This document shows positions 5,208 to 5,689 of a stretch of DNA of 5,689 bases, one piece after another. A model generated the notes under the pieces. The model worked only from the letters and a program-made list of their open reading frames with translations, did not search any database and was not told the origin of the DNA. Both the position numbers and the translations under genes were made by a program. Source of the DNA: Clostridia bacterium. GTDB lineage: Bacteria; Bacillota; Clostridia; Oscillospirales; CAG-272. The stretch is from contig JAGCYR010000213.1 in NCBI GenBank assembly GCA_017960705.1, positions 1 through 5,689 of the forward strand, in the 5' to 3' direction. Every line of letters begins with the position of its first letter. Position 1 is the first letter of the stretch.

Positions 5208-5689
5208 TGTTTCACCACCGTTTCGATCTTCTCCCAAAGGGCTTCGGGAGAGAGGGAGAGCTGTTCACAGGAGCCGATCTCGTTGACCAATACCGCCGTG
5301 ATCCTGCCGCCCGCGGCTTTCTTGTCGTGGAGCAGGGCGGCGTAGACCTTGTCGGGGTCGGCTTCGACCGCGGTCGGCAGCCCCAGCCGCGTCAGCACCG
5401 GGATCAGCCGTTCTCTTACCGCGGGGGCGCACATCGGGATCATCCCGACCGCGACGCATTCGCCGTGGAGCAGCCCGGTCACGCTCTCGATCCCGTGTCC
5501 CACCGTGTGTCCGAAGTTGAGGACGCGGCGAAGTCCGGATTCCTTTTCGTCCCGTTCGACCACGGCTTTTTTGACCGCGAGCGCGCGGGAGAGCGCCGTT
5601 ACGAGGTCGCGCTCGGCTTCGCCCGATTCGTAGAGCGAGAAAAGCTCGGCGTCGGCGATCAGCCCCGCCTTCACGATCTCCGCGTGCCC
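5204..5689 (-). CDS. aroB: 3-Dehydroquinate synthase, C-terminal part, cut by the right edge
   Basis: AroB converts DAHP to 3-dehydroquinate in the second pathway step, using NAD and a divalent metal. The last 161 codons are present, starting in frame at base 5689; the N-terminal nucleotide-binding half is missing. The fragment opens with GHAEIVKAGLIADAE, equivalent to the family GxAEVIKxGLIxD motif, whose Glu (fragment residue 4) is a metal ligand. Next come DEKESGLRRVLNFGHTVGHGIE with the second ligand His61, then LHGECVAVGM with the third ligand His75. DKKAAGG and a short C-terminal helix follow. The loop between the two His motifs is shorter than in E. coli. A GTG at 5674 is the internal Val of the EIVK motif, not a start. 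The TGA stop overlaps the aroC ATG by four bases. It is the most upstream gene visible, so the operon start lies outside. Confidence 0.96.
   Translation of the reverse strand, partial: GHAEIVKAGLIADAELFSLYESGEAERDLVTALSRALAVKKAVVERDEKESGLRRVLNFGHTVGHGIESVTGLLHGECVAVGMIPMCAPAVRERLIPVLTRLGLPTAVEADPDKVYAALLHDKKAAGGRITAVLVNEIGSCEQLSLSPEALWEKIETVVKQ

Noticed and set aside
5208..5237. Earlier aroC start at 5237, adding ten residues
   Set aside because: It lies deep inside aroB, and the added residues are unlike the family N-terminus. ATG at 5207 fits both family and junction pattern.
5672..5674. GTG as the aroB start
   Set aside because: It is the internal Val of a conserved metal-ligand motif that continues upstream in frame to the window edge, so the gene is cut, not short.
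1..5689. An undescribed defence, mobile or RNA-based system
   Set aside because: Every part of the window is explained by well-known aromatic amino acid biosynthesis genes. I saw no arrays, inverted terminal repeats or unexplained stretches.

Overview
The window is a single minus-strand biosynthetic operon, read from high to low coordinates. It is packed with seven consecutive genes for the shikimate (chorismate) pathway and tyrosine branch: aroB (C-terminal part, cut by the right edge), aroC, a fused aroE-aroK, aroQ, aroA, tyrA, and a type I DAHP synthase (N-terminal part, cut by the left edge). All seven enzymatic steps from erythrose-4-phosphate plus phosphoenolpyruvate to chorismate are represented, plus the prephenate-to-hydroxyphenylpyruvate step. 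I see no RNA gene, mobile element, CRISPR array or foreign-looking segment. The longest non-coding stretch is 24 bases.

Layout in transcription order: aroB (5689-5204, partial), aroC (5207-4110), aroE-aroK (4113-2878), aroQ (2881-2450), aroA (2453-1245), tyrA (1267-413), DAHP synthase (388-1, partial). The first four junctions are all the same four-base ATGA stop/start overlap, which suggests translational coupling. aroA and tyrA overlap by 23 bases. Only the last junction has an intergenic gap (24 bases), which holds a clear Shine-Dalgarno sequence. No promoter or terminator is evident, so the transcript very probably starts upstream of the right edge and continues past the left edge.

How the genes work together: DAHP synthase makes DAHP, AroB cyclises it to 3-dehydroquinate, and type II AroQ dehydrates this to 3-dehydroshikimate. 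The AroE domain reduces it to shikimate and the AroK domain of the same polypeptide phosphorylates it. AroA adds the enolpyruvyl group and AroC eliminates phosphate to give chorismate. TyrA then acts on prephenate, so a chorismate mutase is needed but is not in the window.

Organism: the DNA is GC-rich with strong G/C third positions. The DAHP synthase N-terminus, the type II dehydroquinase, the compact EPSP synthase and the variant AroC and AroK motifs resemble, from memory, proteins of Clostridia (Bacillota). A high-GC gut-type clostridium is my best guess, but this is inference. I found no sign of a new kind of system. The most notable points are the AroE-AroK fusion, the run of identical coupled junctions, and several motif variants in AroA, AroC, AroK and TyrA.
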